Under the pieces are notes generated by a model. The model saw nothing but the letters and a program-made list of their open reading frames with translations. It was not told where the DNA came from and did no database searches. Positions 18,863-26,764 of a stretch of DNA of 64,000 bases are shown here, piece after piece. The stretch lies in contig NZ_SAUN01000001.1 of the NCBI RefSeq assembly GCF_004011505.1, positions 8,831,501 to 8,895,500 on the forward strand. The letters are read 5' to 3'. Within the stretch, counting starts at the first letter, position 1. The number at the start of each line of letters is the position of its first letter. The translations under genes were made by a program, and so were the position numbers. Source of the DNA: Nonomuraea polychroma. GTDB taxonomy: Bacteria; Actinomycetota; Actinomycetes; Streptosporangiales; Streptosporangiaceae.

Positions 18863-19606
18863 TCAGGGTGTTCTACGGCCGCTGCACAGCCGCACGAGTT
18901 CGGGCACCAGGTGCCGGAGCATCTCCTCGTCCCGCGGGTCCGAGGGCGCGTATTCGGTGATGCACAGGCCGACGATCTCGTGCCGAGCGGCCAGGGTGGC
19001 GATCGCCTCGGTCAGCGCCTCCGGGGACAGACCGCCAGGTTCCGGGTAGCCGACGGACGTGATGCCGTCCAGGACGTCAAGATCTACGTGGATGTAGAGG
19101 ACTGCGTCGTCGTCGATGGTGGACAGGCCGCCGATGCCGGCCCGGCGGATGTAGTCGGCCTCCGCGGGATCCAGCGAGCGCGTGCCGGCCAGGGCTATCT
19201 GATCCGGGCGCAGCGCAGGTGAAGGCACCAGGTCGGAGGGGCCTTCGCCCTGGAGCGTACGCAGGATCATGCCGTGGAAGGCGCCGGACGGAGACGTGGC
19301 GGGGGTGTTCATGTCGCCATGGGCGTCGAACCATACAAGGTTCAGGCGGTCGCCGTACCGGCGCAGCGCCGCCGCGACCGGTTCGAGGTCGACGGCGCAG
19401 TCCCCGCCGACCGTGACCGTGAAGCCGTCTTGGGGCAACGCCTGCCGGACCCGATCGGCGGTCTCGGCAAGAGTGCCTCCGGTGTCCACCCGGACGTGCC
19501 GGGCCGCGGGAACCATTGCGGCCAAGCGGGAGGCGCCCTCGACCAACCTGGGCGCCGTGGGCGACATTGACCCCTGCCACTGGGGAACCTCAACGACAGT
19601 CAGCAT
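18863..19606 (-). CDS. Arginase/agmatinase/formiminoglutamase family ureohydrolase
   Basis: A 247-residue cytoplasmic enzyme, somewhat short for the family. Manganese-binding motifs are in order: TVGGDCAVDLE (GGDH region, with Cys in place of His), WFDAHGDMNTP (DAHxD) and YIHVDLDVLDG (SxDxDxxDP region). It should hydrolyse an arginine-like guanidino compound, but the changed first ligand and DG instead of DP leave the substrate open. Start ATG 19606 (MLTVVEVPQW). It is divergent from a LysR gene that probably regulates it. Confidence 0.82.
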   Translation of the reverse strand: MLTVVEVPQWQGSMSPTAPRLVEGASRLAAMVPAARHVRVDTGGTLAETADRVRQALPQDGFTVTVGGDCAVDLEPVAAALRRYGDRLNLVWFDAHGDMNTPATSPSGAFHGMILRTLQGEGPSDLVPSPALRPDQIALAGTRSLDPAEADYIRRAGIGGLSTIDDDAVLYIHVDLDVLDGITSVGYPEPGGLSPEALTEAIATLAARHEIVGLCITEYAPSDPRDEEMLRHLVPELVRLCSGRRTP

Positions 19607-19713
19607 CCTTGCCCTCCTCGGGCGTCGATTTCTCCTGGCCTGGCGACAGTGTCGCGTGCTCCAATTGGCAACGTCCACTTAGTATTTCTGCACTGATCTA
19701 TAAGGTTTCCTTG

Positions 19714-20592
19714 ATGCTGGATCCCGCCAGGCTGCGCCTGCTGCGTGAGTTCGCCGAACGCGGCACGATGACCGCCGTGGCCGAGGTCTGTGGCATGACC
19801 TCGTCCGCCGTGTCGCAGCAACTCGCCACCTTGGAACGCGAGGCCAAGGTGCCGTTGTTCGAGCGTGCCGGGCGCCGTGTCCGCCTCACGGCCGAAGGGC
19901 AGCGCCTCGTCCGGCACGCGCACATCGTCCTGAACGCCCTGGACGCCGCGGAGGAAGACCTCCGCTCGGCCTCGACCCCGCGGGGACCCGTCCGGGTGGC
20001 CTGCTTCGCCACCGCCGCGGTCCACCGCCTGCTGCCCGCCATAGCCGCCGCCAGAACCCGCCATCCCGGCCTCCACGTGATCGTCTACGAGCTCGAACCC
20101 CGCGAGGCGGTCGAGGCGCTCCGCAACGGCAGCTGCGACCTCGGGATCAGCTTCACCTACAGCGTCATCCCCGAGGACCCTCCCCCTGGAGTCTCCCGGC
20201 GGCTCCTCGGCGTCGAGCCCATCCTGATCGCCCTTCCCGCACACCACCCCGCCGCGACCGGCGAGGTGGATCTGCGCGTGCTGCGTGAGGAGCAGTGGAT
20301 AGCGGGCTCCCAGGGCACCACCGACCACGAGATGCTCGACCGTGCCTGCGCCCTGGCGGGCTTCCGTCCGAACGTCATCCACACGGCCGACGACTACGCC
20401 CTGGCCCTCCGCATGGTCCGCGAGGGTCTGGGCGTCGGCCTGGTCCCGGAACTGGTCGCCACGGTGGTCGGCGTTCCCGACGGCGTCCTGCTCCGCCCGA
20501 TCTCCACGATCGAGATCACCCGGACCACCCACGCGCTGCTCCGCACGGCGAGCCCGGCCGTCAACGCGGTGCTGAAGCTGCTGGGCGGCTGA
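19714..20592 (+). CDS. LysR family transcriptional regulator
   Basis: A 292-residue regulator of normal LysR length. The N-terminal winged helix reads RLLREFAERGTMTAVAEVCG then SSAVSQQLATLEREAKVPLF. The effector domain spans about residues 90-290 (PVRVACFATAAVHRLLPAIA at its start, GLGVGLVPELVATVVGVPDG near its end). Start ATG 19714 is preceded by AAGG. It is transcribed away from the arginase-like gene with about 107 bases between, where LysR binding sites would be expected; I take the arginase as its target by position only. Confidence 0.88.
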   Translation: MLDPARLRLLREFAERGTMTAVAEVCGMTSSAVSQQLATLEREAKVPLFERAGRRVRLTAEGQRLVRHAHIVLNALDAAEEDLRSASTPRGPVRVACFATAAVHRLLPAIAAARTRHPGLHVIVYELEPREAVEALRNGSCDLGISFTYSVIPEDPPPGVSRRLLGVEPILIALPAHHPAATGEVDLRVLREEQWIAGSQGTTDHEMLDRACALAGFRPNVIHTADDYALALRMVREGLGVGLVPELVATVVGVPDGVLLRPISTIEITRTTHALLRTASPAVNAVLKLLGG

Positions 20593-20682
20593 CCACCTTG
20601 TCGAGCGTCTGCGCTTGATCGACTTCGCGGTGCCGGATCGCTAAGGTGAGGCGTTCGATCCCCATCGCCCCAGGAAGTGCCC

Positions 20683-21498
20683 ATGCCCCGCCGTTACCGA
20701 TTAGGCATTCCCGCCCTGCTCATCGTGGGGGTGTACGTCGTCGCGCTGGCGGTCGCCGCCGTGATCGCGCTGATCACCTGCGACCTCGGCGGATTGTGGC
20801 GGTTGACCCTGTTCACGGAGATGGACAAGGACGCCGCGGCGACGTGGCCGAACGTGCTCACCCTGCTCCTGGCCGGCATGGCGTGGGCTTGGGCGCTGTG
20901 GCAGAGCCTGCGGGGGCCGCTGGCGGGTCCGCCACCAGAGCTGGACCGGCACACGCGGCGGCTGCGGATGGCGCTGTACGCCACGGCGGCGTCCTGGCTG
21001 CTGAATCCCCTCGTGCCGTCCTGGCCCCATTGGGCGTTGGTGCTCGACGCCGTGCTGATGTGGGTCGTCGTGGTGCTGTTCCAGCCGGTGCTGAGACGGA
21101 GCCTGGAGCGTGCCGATTTCGCGCTGGGCGCAGGGATGCTGGGGTACGGGGGCGCGGCCGTCATCACGGTGCTCAACGTCCCCGACTGGTTGCTGCCCAA
21201 CGGGGTGGCCCTGATCTGCGCCCTGGCGGCGCTGGTCTGGATGGTGCTCATCCTGCGGGCCCAGCGGTGGGACGGCCGCTGGCAGCGGGCCACCTTCGTG
21301 TACGGCATCACCTCCATGGTGGCGCCGATCGTTGTGGGGCTGCTGCTCGCAGTCGCTGGAGGCATCTACGACGACGTCTTGGCGGTCACCGGCGCCCTGA
21401 CGGTGATCTGGCTGACCCGCTCCGCCCACGAGCTTGCCGACCCGCGCCACCAGCCGGCCCCGCCCACGCCTCTCGCCGAGCAGCCCCCGACGCCCTGA
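20683..21498 (+). CDS. Multi-pass membrane protein of unknown function
   Basis: A 271-residue protein with about seven or eight hydrophobic helices (for example IPALLIVGVYVVALAVAAVI near the N terminus and ATFVYGITSMVAPIVVGLLL in the second half). The polar C terminus is rich in Pro (HQPAPPTPLAEQPPTP). No transporter or enzyme motif is visible. ATG 20683 is preferred, with AGGAAG upstream; an in-frame GTG lies six bases earlier. Neighbouring genes give no functional clue. Confidence 0.6.
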   Translation: MPRRYRLGIPALLIVGVYVVALAVAAVIALITCDLGGLWRLTLFTEMDKDAAATWPNVLTLLLAGMAWAWALWQSLRGPLAGPPPELDRHTRRLRMALYATAASWLLNPLVPSWPHWALVLDAVLMWVVVVLFQPVLRRSLERADFALGAGMLGYGGAAVITVLNVPDWLLPNGVALICALAALVWMVLILRAQRWDGRWQRATFVYGITSMVAPIVVGLLLAVAGGIYDDVLAVTGALTVIWLTRSAHELADPRHQPAPPTPLAEQPPTP

Positions 21499-21616
21499 CG
21501 GAGGCAGCCGATCCCCGGCCGGTACGGCCTGCGCCGCCGCGATCTCGCCTCGGGCTAGGCCATCCGAGACCTGTTACGTTACGTCTTGCTTCAACCGGGC
21601 CGGCCAAGGACTGCTG

Positions 21617-22351
21617 ATGAGACAACAGGTGCGCATTCCCCTGCCGGACGGCAGTTCGCTGGCCGCGACCGTGGCACTGCCGGAGGGGACCGCACCCGCG
21701 ACCGGATGGCCGGGGGCGGTGGTCGTCCACGAGATCTACGGCGTCGAGCCGGACATGCTGAACGTGCTGGACTTGTTCGCCGACCATGGATACGCGGCGG
21801 TCCTGCCGGATCTGTACAGCCACGGCACCAGGATCGGCTGCCTGGCACGGGCCATGCAGCAGTTCGTGACCGGGAGGCCGGGGCGGCCGACCGCCGACAT
21901 CGACGCGACCCGGCAATGGCTGGCCGACCGCGAAGACGTGGACGGCAGCAGGCTCGGTGTGATCGGATTCTGCATGGGTGGCGGATTCGCCCTCGCGTAC
22001 GCGGCAAGCACGCCACCCGGCGTGCGAGCCGCGTCGGTGAACTACGGCGCGGTCCCCCGCGACCAGGGCGAGTTGCGGGCGGTGTGCCCGGTCGTGGGCT
22101 CTTACGGCGGTCGCGACGGAGGCTTCCGGTCGCACGGCACCCGGCTGCAGGAGCACATGCGGGCGCTCAGCATCGAGCACGACGTCGAGATCTACCCGGC
22201 CGCCGGGCACTCCTTCATGACCGACGGCCACCACCCCATCGCGAAACTCGCGCTGTTCCCGCTGCGTCACGGCCTCGTCCGCCCGGCGGCGGACGACGCA
22301 TGGCGGCGCACCTTCGACTTCTTCGACAAATACGTCGCCGACCACCAGTAG
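21617..22351 (+). CDS. Dienelactone hydrolase family protein
   Basis: A 244-residue alpha/beta hydrolase. GVIGFCMGGGFALAYAA holds the cysteine nucleophile in the elbow GxCxGG typical of dienelactone hydrolases, VVVHEIYGVEPDM the conserved HE..G region, and PAAGHSFMTD the catalytic histidine. The family opens dienelactones in chloroaromatic breakdown, but many actinobacterial members have other ester substrates. AAGGA lies six bases before ATG 21617. It is not in an aromatic catabolic operon. Confidence 0.85.
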   Translation: MRQQVRIPLPDGSSLAATVALPEGTAPATGWPGAVVVHEIYGVEPDMLNVLDLFADHGYAAVLPDLYSHGTRIGCLARAMQQFVTGRPGRPTADIDATRQWLADREDVDGSRLGVIGFCMGGGFALAYAASTPPGVRAASVNYGAVPRDQGELRAVCPVVGSYGGRDGGFRSHGTRLQEHMRALSIEHDVEIYPAAGHSFMTDGHHPIAKLALFPLRHGLVRPAADDAWRRTFDFFDKYVADHQ

Positions 22352-22354
22352 CGC

Positions 22355-22560
22355 CTACCTCGCGGTCGCGCCGTCCACCTCCTCCGGCGTGAACGGGAAC
22401 GCCACGTCGGCCACGTGCTCCGCCGGTCCGGCACCAGTGCCGCGCCACGGCTTGCGCCGCCTCCGGACCGTCCAGCCGCAGCACCTGGCCGAGCTCCGTC
22501 AGGGGCATGCCGATGGCCACCGAGCCAGTATGAGCGCTGTCCCAGGGGCAGAGGCAACGC
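22355..22560 (-). pseudogene. Frameshifted remnant of a small unidentified gene
   Basis: Minus-strand frames give IGMPLTELGQVLRLDGPEAA and QAVARHWCRTG, then after a one-base shift PAEHVADVAFPFTPEEVDGA and TAR before TAG (22357-22355). The two parts look like one short protein disrupted by an indel. The family is unknown. Confidence 0.3.
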
Positions 22561-22570
22561 CGACGAGGTC

Positions 22571-23464
22571 TTACCCGCCGGCCTGGTCCAGCCGGGCGAA
22601 CTGCGCGCCGGTCAGCGTGAGATCCAGCGCGGCGACGTTCTCCTCCAGATGCGCCGGCGAGGTCGTTCCGGGGATGGGGACGACGGTCGGCGAGCGGTGC
22701 AGCAGCCAGGCCAGCGCCGCCTGCGCCGGGGTCGCGCCGAGCTCCCGCGCCACCGCCGCGACGGGGCCGTCCGGACTCGCGTGCGCGCCCATCGCGACGG
22801 GGAAGAACGGGATGAACGCGATGCCGTTGGTCGCCGCGTAGTCGACCACCGGATCGTGGTGCCGGGTGACGAGGTTGTACATGTTCTGCACGCTGACGAT
22901 CGGGACGATCTGAGCTGCCTCGCGGAGCTGCTCCACCGACGCCTCCGACAGCCCGATGTGCCGTACCTTGCCCTGGTCCCGCAGCTCTTTGAGCGCGCCG
23001 ATCTGGTCGGCGAGCGGCACGTCGGTGTCGATGCGGTGCAGCTGGAGCAGGTCGATCCGCTCGACACGCAGGCGGCGCAGGCTCAGCTCTGCCTGCTGTC
23101 GCAGGTAGGCGGGGTGGCCGAGCGGCACCCACTCGGTGGGGGACGGCCGGAGCACGCCGACCTTGGTCGCGACGGCCACGCCGTCGCGGTAGGGGTGCAG
23201 CGCCTCGGCGACCAGTTCCTCGCCACCGCCCAGCGCGTACGCGTCGGCGGTGTCGATGAGGTTGACGCCCAGGTCCACAGCCCGGCGCAGCACCGCGAGC
23301 GCGGCGGCCCGGTCGGCCGGGGGCCGCCAGATGAGCGCCTCGCCCCCGCGCGGGGAGTCGGGGCCGTCCGCCAGCCGCATGGTCCCGTAACCGATCCGGC
23401 GCACCGGAAGATCGCCGCCCAGCAGGATGTTGTCGTGATTGGCCTTGATCAGTTTCTCGCTCAT
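22571..23464 (-). CDS. Aldo/keto reductase
   Basis: A 297-residue NADPH-dependent oxidoreductase with a TIM-barrel fold. Catalytic tetrad: Asp and Tyr in LIDTADAYALGGGEELVAEA, Lys in VATKVGV, His in LLQLHRID. The C-terminal cofactor motif is VPIPGTTSPAHLEENVAA. Start ATG 23464 (MSEKLIKANH) fits the family; a longer frame adds no conserved residues. It is divergent from a MerR regulator 59 bases away, a common pair in which MerR controls the reductase in response to a reactive carbonyl or other stress. The physiological substrate is unknown. Confidence 0.9.
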   Translation of the reverse strand: MSEKLIKANHDNILLGGDLPVRRIGYGTMRLADGPDSPRGGEALIWRPPADRAAALAVLRRAVDLGVNLIDTADAYALGGGEELVAEALHPYRDGVAVATKVGVLRPSPTEWVPLGHPAYLRQQAELSLRRLRVERIDLLQLHRIDTDVPLADQIGALKELRDQGKVRHIGLSEASVEQLREAAQIVPIVSVQNMYNLVTRHHDPVVDYAATNGIAFIPFFPVAMGAHASPDGPVAAVARELGATPAQAALAWLLHRSPTVVPIPGTTSPAHLEENVAALDLTLTGAQFARLDQAGG

Positions 23465-23523
23465 GGCCAAGACCGTAAGATTTGCCACCGATGTGAGATT
23501 CAAGGGTTTGTGAGGGACGTCAC

Positions 23524-23871
23524 ATGAGGATCGGTGATCTGGCTCGGGAGGCCGGGGTCAGCCCCCGCATGCTGCGCTACTACGAGGAGCAGGGCCTGCT
23601 GCGTTCGCAGCGCAGCAGCGGAGGACACCGCCGGTACGCCGACGACTCGCCCGCCACCGTCCGCAACATCCGAGGGCTGCTCGCGGCCGGCCTGCCCACG
23701 CACCTGATCCGCGAGATCCTCCGCTGCGTCGAGGGCCCGAGCCTGGCCGATCTGCACCCGTGCGTGCGCCGTTACCTGGACGAGCAGCTCAGCGAGCTGG
23801 ACGCCCGGATCTCCGGGCTCCAGCAGAGCCGCTCCGCGCTCGCGTCCCTCATCCAGACGACCGCCGCCTGA
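23524..23871 (+). CDS. MerR family transcriptional regulator
   Basis: A 115-residue protein with the MerR winged helix at the very N terminus: MRIGDLAREAGVSPRMLRYY, then EEQGLLRSQRSSGGHRRYAD, followed by a coiled-coil dimer helix (LDEQLSELDARISGLQQSRS). There is no separate effector domain; one Cys at residue 67 and another at 79 are present. It probably controls the divergent aldo/keto reductase; the spacer between the two starts is short, as MerR activators require. Confidence 0.9.
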   Translation: MRIGDLAREAGVSPRMLRYYEEQGLLRSQRSSGGHRRYADDSPATVRNIRGLLAAGLPTHLIREILRCVEGPSLADLHPCVRRYLDEQLSELDARISGLQQSRSALASLIQTTAA

Positions 23872-24007
23872 CGAGAACACGAGCCGCTCTTGCCCGAGGC
23901 CGAGCCGCTCGTGTGGGACGTCTGGGGTACGACAGCCGACTGCGTGAAGTGACTCTCCGCGATGAAGGCTAGGTGCACAATGAGGAGATCATCCTCGTGG
24001 AGGCCTC

Positions 24008-26200
24008 ATGTCGAAGAGACTCTCCTACGCCGATGCGGCCAAGCTGCTCGGTGGTCGAAGCACCGTGGTCGAGGCGTTGGACAAGGCGACGGGAGGGCTT
24101 CTGCTGGCCGCGACGGGCGGCGGTAGCGAACTGGCGGTCAGCCTGTTCGACGCCAAGGGGGAGCTGGCCAAGCTGAGCGGCGAGCTGGTGAAGGGGCTCG
24201 CGGACCGGTTACGTGGTCTGAGTAGATATGACCGGACTGAGCGGCTTGCGGCGGCGCAGCGGGTGCTCGTTCTCACCGCGTACTTCGACGCGGTGCGACA
24301 AGCCGAGCTGCCCTTCGACCACGCCAAGCTGCGCCTGGGCGCGGCGGCCGAAGTGACGGTGGCGACCGGCCGCACGTGGGAGGGTGGTCTCGGCAGGCTC
24401 GCGAGAATTCTGCTGGACACGGACATCCCCAGCCACTCCCCACGCGATCGCCGGGATACGATGCCCCGGTCGCTTCGCCGGTACTACGGCTCGCTCGGCG
24501 ACGACCTGCTCGCGTACCTCTCGGAGCAACCGGCGTGGGCGAGCGCGCCGGAGGCCGCCCGCGAACGCTTCGCCCGAGCCCTGCGCGAGCAGGTGCCGGA
24601 GGCGGCGCTGCGTCACTACGGCGAGCTGTTCACCCGCCTGGCCGGCGACTTCCCCGAGGTGGCCTACTGGGCCGCGCGGCTCGACCACGAGGCGACCAGG
24701 AGCGAGCTGCGCCGGCTCGGCATCGGGCTCACCGACTTCGGCCGCGTGCTCGAGGCCATCGCCTCCGGCCGGGCGCCCGACGAACGCCGTCAGGCGCTGA
24801 CCCGCCGGTACCGCAGGCAGCTGGAGCGGCCCATCGTGGCCATGGGCGACATCCCGGAGGGGCTGGTCATCCCGTCGCTGGAGACCGCGTACGTCAATCC
24901 GCGTTACCGGGTGGTGCCGGTGATCCGCGCGGACCGGCTCGACGAGGAGTCCTGGTGGGCTCAGCACGAGGTCAGGGACGACCTGCAGGGTTTCCTCATC
25001 GGGCACCTGACGTCCCGGCATGCGGTGGAGGCGCCGTTGGTGGTGCTGGGCCAGCCGGGTTCGGGCAAGTCCGTGCTCACCAAGATTCTTGCCGCCCGGC
25101 TGCCCGCGACGGACTTCATGGCCGTGCGTGTCGTGCTCAGGGAGGTGCCGGCCGACGCCGACCTGCAGAGCCAGATCGAGCACGCGATCCGCGACGCGAC
25201 CGGCGAGCAGCTGTCCTGGCCATCCCTGGTGCGAGCGGCCGGTGACGCGCTCCCCGTCGTCCTCCTCGACGGGTTCGACGAGCTGCTCCAGGCGACCAAC
25301 ATCGGCCAGAGCGACTACCTGGAGCAGGTCGTACGTTTCCAGGAGCGCGAGGCCGACCAGGGCAGGCCCGTCGCCGTCATCGTCACCAGCCGCACCGCGG
25401 TGGCCGACCGGGCACGGATCCCCCCGGGCGGCGCCGTGGCGCTACGCCTGGAGCCCTTCAACAACCAGCAGGTGAGCCGCTGGCTGGAGATCTGGAACGC
25501 GGCCAACGCCGCCTACTTCTCCGCCCAAGGGCTGTCGCCGTTGCCGATGGCGGCGGTGTACCGCCAGCCGCACCTGGCCTCCCAGCCGTTGCTCCTGCTC
25601 ATGCTCGCGCTCTACGACGTGGGCGATGACGCGCTGCGGGCGGAGGGCCCGGAGCTGGGCTCGGCCGAGCTGTACGAGCGCATCCTGGTGCGCTTCGCCG
25701 AGCGCGAGATCGGCAAGTCGGCGCCCGGCCTGGAAGGCGACGCGCTGCGCTCCGCCGTGGAGAAGGAGCTGCTGCGCCTGTCGGTGGCCGCGTTCGCGAT
25801 GTTCAACCGGGGCCGTCAGTGGGCGACCGAGGAGGAGCTGAGCCGCGACCTCACCGCGCTGCTCGGCGCGCCTCCCCCGCCCCCGCCGCAGGGCTTCGCC
25901 GCGCCCACGACACCGGGGCAGCAGGTCGTCAGCCGCTTCTTCTTCGTCAGGCGGTGCCGATTTCAACGCCGATGGGGTCGGGGACATCTTCTCGGCCGCG
26001 ACCGGAACGCTGACCGTCTGGAACGGCAAGGGCGCCAACAACTTCGGCCCCGCCATCGAAATCGGGACCGGCTGGGCCCCCTACTTCTAACCCCATTCCA
26101 CGAGGCATGGCGATCGGGACTCGATTCCGGTCGTCATGCCTCTTCGGCGTATATCGTCCCTTCGCAGATAATCCGCAGCAGGACCACTTGGGTAGGCTGA
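24008..26200 (+). CDS. NACHT-domain NTPase with truncated, frameshifted C terminus
   Basis: The first 647 residues are a STAND NTPase of the actinobacterial NACHT type with an N-terminal helical (NNH-like) domain. Walker A is VVLGQPGSGKSVLTKILAAR (about residues 344-363); Walker B is VVLLDGFDELLQA; IVTSRTAVADRA follows as sensor 1, then the winged-helix region. The protein breaks at QQVVSRFFFV, where relatives continue with a sensor domain. From about 25948 the frame is nonsense through an FG-GAP gene remnant and stops at 26200, adding about 80 foreign residues. NACHT proteins of this kind include anti-phage defence proteins, but without a sensor this copy is probably inactive. Confidence 0.75.
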   Translation: MSKRLSYADAAKLLGGRSTVVEALDKATGGLLLAATGGGSELAVSLFDAKGELAKLSGELVKGLADRLRGLSRYDRTERLAAAQRVLVLTAYFDAVRQAELPFDHAKLRLGAAAEVTVATGRTWEGGLGRLARILLDTDIPSHSPRDRRDTMPRSLRRYYGSLGDDLLAYLSEQPAWASAPEAARERFARALREQVPEAALRHYGELFTRLAGDFPEVAYWAARLDHEATRSELRRLGIGLTDFGRVLEAIASGRAPDERRQALTRRYRRQLERPIVAMGDIPEGLVIPSLETAYVNPRYRVVPVIRADRLDEESWWAQHEVRDDLQGFLIGHLTSRHAVEAPLVVLGQPGSGKSVLTKILAARLPATDFMAVRVVLREVPADADLQSQIEHAIRDATGEQLSWPSLVRAAGDALPVVLLDGFDELLQATNIGQSDYLEQVVRFQEREADQGRPVAVIVTSRTAVADRARIPPGGAVALRLEPFNNQQVSRWLEIWNAANAAYFSAQGLSPLPMAAVYRQPHLASQPLLLLMLALYDVGDDALRAEGPELGSAELYERILVRFAEREIGKSAPGLEGDALRSAVEKELLRLSVAAFAMFNRGRQWATEEELSRDLTALLGAPPPPPPQGFAAPTTPGQQVVSRFFFVRRCRFQRRWGRGHLLGRDRNADRLERQGRQQLRPRHRNRDRLGPLLLTPFHEAWRSGLDSGRHASSAYIVPSQIIRSRTTWVG
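25950..26090 (+). pseudogene. C-terminal remnant of an FG-GAP/VCBS repeat protein
   Basis: In the second frame of the NACHT gene end, the sequence reads GGADFNADGVGDIFSAATG, then TLTVWNGKGANNFGPAIEIG and TGWAPYF before TAA (26088-26090). DFNADGVGDI is the calcium-binding signature of FG-GAP/VCBS beta-propeller repeats, usually in secreted proteins. Only the last repeat remains. The junction with the NACHT gene near 25948 shows a deletion that fused two unrelated genes out of frame. A strong hairpin follows, the original terminator. Confidence 0.7.
26102..26142 (+). terminator. Terminator hairpin after the FG-GAP remnant
   Basis: Arms 26102-26119 and 26125-26142 pair over 18 bp, allowing G-T pairs, with a 5-base loop. 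It starts 12 bases after the TAA of the FG-GAP remnant. Confidence 0.65.
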
Positions 26201-26204
26201 GAAC

Positions 26205-26693
26205 ATGACAGCGATGGCTCCCGCGCGGACAGAAACCGACCTGTCCTTCCTGCTCGACCACACCAGCCACGTGCTGCGCACCCAGATGACGGCGGCGCTG
26301 GCCGAGATCGGGCTGACGCCGCGCATGCACTGCGTGCTCGTCCACGCACTGGAGGAGGAGCGCACCCAGATCCAGCTCGCCGAGCTGGGCGACATGGACA
26401 AGACCACGATGGTGGTGACCGTGGACGCGCTGGAGAAGGCCGGGTACGCAGAGCGCCGCCCGTCCAGCACCGACCGCCGGGCGCGGATCATCGCGGTCAC
26501 GGATGCGGGCGCTGCGATCGCCGCGCGCAGCCAGGAGATCGTGGACGGCGTGCACCGGTCGGCATTGAACGCGCTCCCCCAGGACGAGCGCGAGGTCCTG
26601 GTACGCGCCCTGAACCGCCTGGTCAGCGGGCATCTCGCCAGCCCCGCCGAGGGTCCGCAGCAAGCGCGCCGGGCCCGGGAGCGCGCAAAGTAG
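26205..26693 (+). CDS. MarR family transcriptional regulator
   Basis: A 162-residue winged-helix regulator. TPRMHCVLVHALEEERTQIQ and LAELGDMDKTTMVVTVDALE hold the recognition helix, and KAGYAERRPSSTDRRARIIA is the wing with the conserved DxR. MarR proteins repress efflux and stress genes and leave DNA on binding phenolic or oxidant ligands. It lies 71 bases upstream of an MFS multidrug pump on the same strand. GATCC-gaaaa-GGATC (26694-26708), directly after its stop, is a possible operator. Confidence 0.88.
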   Translation: MTAMAPARTETDLSFLLDHTSHVLRTQMTAALAEIGLTPRMHCVLVHALEEERTQIQLAELGDMDKTTMVVTVDALEKAGYAERRPSSTDRRARIIAVTDAGAAIAARSQEIVDGVHRSALNALPQDEREVLVRALNRLVSGHLASPAEGPQQARRARERAK

Positions 26694-26731
26694 ATCCGAA
26701 AAGGATCGTCTATTACGGAACTATCTGCTAC

Positions 26732-26764
26732 GGTCTCTCCTGTCGACTTGAGACGGGAGAGACC
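26732..26764 (+). promoter_or_regulatory. Hairpin that covers the ribosome site of the MFS gene
   Basis: Positions 26732-26744 and 26752-26764 pair over 13 bp (outer 8 bp GGTCTCTC with GAGAGACC, inner 5 bp with one G-T pair) around a 7-base loop. The 3' arm holds the Shine-Dalgarno GGGAGAG and ends directly before ATG 26765. As RNA it would hide the ribosome site; as DNA it could be an operator. Confidence 0.6.
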
